A stretch of DNA of 64,000 nt from Natribaculum luteum (GTDB taxonomy: Archaea; Halobacteriota; Halobacteria; Halobacteriales; Natrialbaceae): assembly GCF_023008545.1 (NCBI RefSeq), contig NZ_CP095397.1, positions 2,356,001-2,420,000 of the forward strand. Reading direction: 5' to 3'. The notes under the pieces are model-generated. The model was not told the DNA's origin. It worked only from the letters and a program-made list of their open reading frames with translations, and did no database searches. Shown here piece after piece: positions 62,473 through 64,000 of this stretch (positions are counted from its first letter, which is position 1; every line of letters starts with the position of its first letter). The position numbers and the translations under genes are program-made.

Positions 62473-62554
62473 ATAACGATAGCTGTGAGTCGTTACCGCC
62501 GCAACCGCGAACCGTCTTGCGGTTGCGTCGATACCCAGTCACAGCCATCATTAT
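62473..62554 (+). repeat. 82-bp dispersed palindromic repeat, copy 6
   Basis: Exactly 82 bp, in reference orientation, with inner arms CGCAACCGC / GCGGTTGCG intact. The left end lies on the A of a TGA triplet that is not a visible gene stop. It lies between the synthase gene and the convergent 3-hydroxyacyl-CoA dehydrogenase gene. Confidence 0.9.
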
Positions 62555-62579
62555 GAGACGTCCCGCTCGAGCGGCGCGA

Positions 62580-63434
62580 TCAGTCGTACTCGTAGAAGCC
62601 CTTCCCTGTCTTCTTGCCGAGTTCGCCCGCCTCGACCTTCCGCTTCAAGAGGTACGCCGGCTTGTAGCGGTCGCCGAGTTCCTCGTAGAGCGTCTCGGAG
62701 GCGTGCAGACAGACGTCGAGGCCGATGTGATCGGCCAGCGTCAGCGGCCCCATCGGGACGTTCGTGCCGAGTTCCATCCCCGCGTCGATGTCCTCCTTCG
62801 TGGCGACGCCCTCGTCGTAGGCCCGAATGCCCTCGTTGAGCCAGGGCATCAGGATGCGGTTGGTGACGAAGCCGGGTTTGTCGTCTGCCTCCCAGGTCGT
62901 CTTCTCGAGGTCCTCGGCCAGGTCGTGTGCGAGCCCGACCGTCTCCGCGTCCGTTTTCTCGCCGACGACGATCTCGACGCCCTCCATAATCGGCACCGGG
63001 TTCATGAAGTGGAGACCGACGACTCGCTCGGGCGTGCCGGTGGCCGCGGCGATCGACGTGATCGAGAGCGTACTCGTGTTCGTCGCGAGCAGCACGTCCT
63101 CGGCGACGAACTCCTCGAGGTCCGCGAAGATTTCCTTTTTGACGTCCACGTTCTCGACGGCCGCCTCGACGACCGCGTCGCAGTCGGCCAGCGCCTCGAG
63201 ATCGGTCGTCCCCTCGATGCGCTCGCGGATCGTCTCGGGGTCGTCCTCGAGCGCGTCCTTCCCGGCGAGTCGGTCGAGACTGTCCTCGATCGACTCGAAG
63301 CCGCTCTGTACGAACTCCTCCTCGATGTCGCGCATGACGACCTCGTAGCCGTTCGTCGCGGCGACCTGTGCGATGCCGCTGCCCATCGTTCCTGCGCCGA
63401 CGACGCCGATTCGGTCGATGCTCTCGCGGACCAT
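62580..63434 (-). CDS. 3-hydroxyacyl-CoA dehydrogenase
   Basis: A 284-residue NAD-dependent enzyme. IGVVGAGTMGSGIAQVAATNGYEVVMRD is the NAD-binding motif (residues 8-35); VLLATNTSTLSI and VVGLHFMNPVPIMEGVEIV carry the catalytic His-Glu region. The C-terminal domain is complete (KRKVEAGELGKKTGKGFYEYD). It oxidises 3-hydroxyacyl-CoA in beta-oxidation or butyrate-type metabolism, fitting the acyl-CoA dehydrogenase nearby. Confidence 0.93.
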   Translation of the reverse strand: MVRESIDRIGVVGAGTMGSGIAQVAATNGYEVVMRDIEEEFVQSGFESIEDSLDRLAGKDALEDDPETIRERIEGTTDLEALADCDAVVEAAVENVDVKKEIFADLEEFVAEDVLLATNTSTLSITSIAAATGTPERVVGLHFMNPVPIMEGVEIVVGEKTDAETVGLAHDLAEDLEKTTWEADDKPGFVTNRILMPWLNEGIRAYDEGVATKEDIDAGMELGTNVPMGPLTLADHIGLDVCLHASETLYEELGDRYKPAYLLKRKVEAGELGKKTGKGFYEYD

Positions 63435-63558
63435 ACCAGCAGTTCACGTCACCCGGCCGTAAGCGTGCCGATGCGATCGACCGGCTCGCCGTCGCCCCAT
63501 TCTATCTCGCCGCCGTCGTCGAATTACCACGGCCGAAAAAATTCTATAATGTTGAAGT

Positions 63559-63575
63559 ATCGATAATTAATCGAT
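63559..63575. promoter_or_regulatory. AT-rich region with spaced ATCGAT repeats
   Basis: ATCGAT AATTA ATCGAT follows a run AAAAAATTCTATAATG in a GC-rich genome. It lies about 60 bases before the last gene and is a likely promoter or operator for one or both divergent genes. Confidence 0.4.
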
Positions 63576-63627
63576 GCCGACAGAGGATAACATTCAAGGT
63601 GTAGCGGTTTGAGTTACGGACAGTTCG

Positions 63628-64000
63628 GTGACTGGTGTGAGTGAACAAAACGTCGTCGAAGAACCGGCAGACGCCATCGCAATCGTCGACGAAGCGGAGC
63701 GCGAGGCGCTCGAGCAGGCGGGTATCGATCCGGCAGCGGTCGAGAACAAGGAGTGTTCCTATCGAACCTTACTGGACGCCGGCGTCGACGAGTCAGTAGC
63801 CGCGTCGCTCCGGCGGCGGTTCTCCCTGCCGTGGTCGTTCGAGACGGACGGCGACCTCGACCGTCGCTCGAGCGAAGTTCGTGGTCTCGGGCAGCGAGAA
63901 CGGGAGTGGATCGCCGCGAGCGCAGACGAGACCTGGCAGGCGTTCGAGGGCGCTCGGTCGCGTGCCGTCGACACCACGTTCGAGGAGCCGTCCGAACGGC
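63628..64000 (+). CDS. Unidentified soluble protein, N-terminal part (partial)
   Basis: The frame is open from GTG at 63628 (or GTG 63637, giving MSEQNVVEEPADAIAIVD) past the window edge. Visible: EAEREALEQAGIDPAAVENKECSYRTLLDAGVDESVAASLRRRFSLPWSFETDGDLDRRSSEVRGLG. The DAGVDESVAASLRRRF region resembles a helix-hairpin-helix-type module. I do not recognise the protein with certainty. Confidence 0.55.
   Translation, partial: MTGVSEQNVVEEPADAIAIVDEAEREALEQAGIDPAAVENKECSYRTLLDAGVDESVAASLRRRFSLPWSFETDGDLDRRSSEVRGLGQREREWIAASADETWQAFEGARSRAVDTTFEEPSER

Noticed and set aside
1-64000. CRISPR array, rRNA genes or prophage structural cluster
   Set aside because: No regularly spaced direct repeats, no rRNA-like sequence, and no capsid, terminase or portal-like genes were seen.

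Overview
The window is a piece of haloarchaeal chromosome. The base composition is high-GC, the predicted proteins are very acidic, and many genes use GTG or TTG starts or start almost at a TATA-like box. Archaeal informational genes are present: a B-family DNA polymerase, Mre11/Rad50, PAN, Orc1/Cdc6, RpoP, L37Ae, Pcc1, prefoldin beta, TruD and Pth2. A Natrialbales-type organism is a reasonable guess, because the L37Ae lacks its zinc-binding cysteines, but I cannot prove it.

Layout. 1-7.4 kb: tail of a pantoate-activating CoA enzyme, a Wzx-like flippase, a small lipoprotein, the thiazole synthase Thi4, an archaemetzincin-like protein, a thioesterase, a methyltransferase, the thiamine regulator ThiR and dCTP deaminase. 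7.5-11.6 kb: pth2 and truD, separated by a small inverted-repeat element, an IS200/IS605-type tnpB that is frameshifted by a twin-hairpin insert, and a DUF7127-like gene. 11.6-17.2 kb: zinc-ribbon proteins, the L37Ae-RpoP-Pcc1 cluster, prefoldin beta with DUF3194, and a sterol-carrier-like protein with an alpha/beta hydrolase. 17.2-22.8 kb: DUF2070, GMP synthase subunit A, a secreted protein, PAN and a winged-helix regulator. 22.9-30.9 kb: Mre11-Rad50 and PolB, with small genes between them. 31.3-35.0 kb: sufC-sufB-sufD. 35.1-38.1 kb: a repeat-bearing putative DNA-binding protein and a ferritin-like gene coupled through a 17-codon micro-ORF to a DtxR-family regulator. 38.3-40.4 kb: tRNA-Gln with duplicated 3' ends and decayed genes. 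40.4-50.6 kb: membrane protein pair, UPF0261/PEP-hydrolase-like pair, cupin, leuS, HalOD1 protein, DUF420, a TlpA-like/CcdA pair and a phosphoesterase. 50.7-54.6 kb: ABC-2 exporter and two oxidoreductases. 54.6-57.8 kb: orc1/cdc6 with a probable replication origin, then a CtaA-like/CtaB fusion. 57.9-64 kb: small zinc-finger and membrane genes, a PadR-like regulator, acyl-CoA dehydrogenase, squalene/phytoene synthase, 3-hydroxyacyl-CoA dehydrogenase and a partial gene.

The most striking unexplained signal is a dispersed 82-bp palindromic repeat. Six clear copies and two decayed copies lie between genes. Every clear copy is exactly 82 bp, with nested inverted repeats and both orientations. Seven of the eight abut a TGA triplet, and in five the repeat begins on the last base of a neighbouring gene's stop codon. 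Other items worth a second look: a 52-bp twin-hairpin insert in tnpB whose removal restores exactly 467 codons; a perfect palindrome across the thi4 start codon with a ThiR homologue nearby; three 22-bp boxes upstream of orc1; a patch of foreign-looking codons in polB exactly between its two classical intein sites; and duplicated tRNA-Gln 3' ends next to a stretch of pseudogenes.
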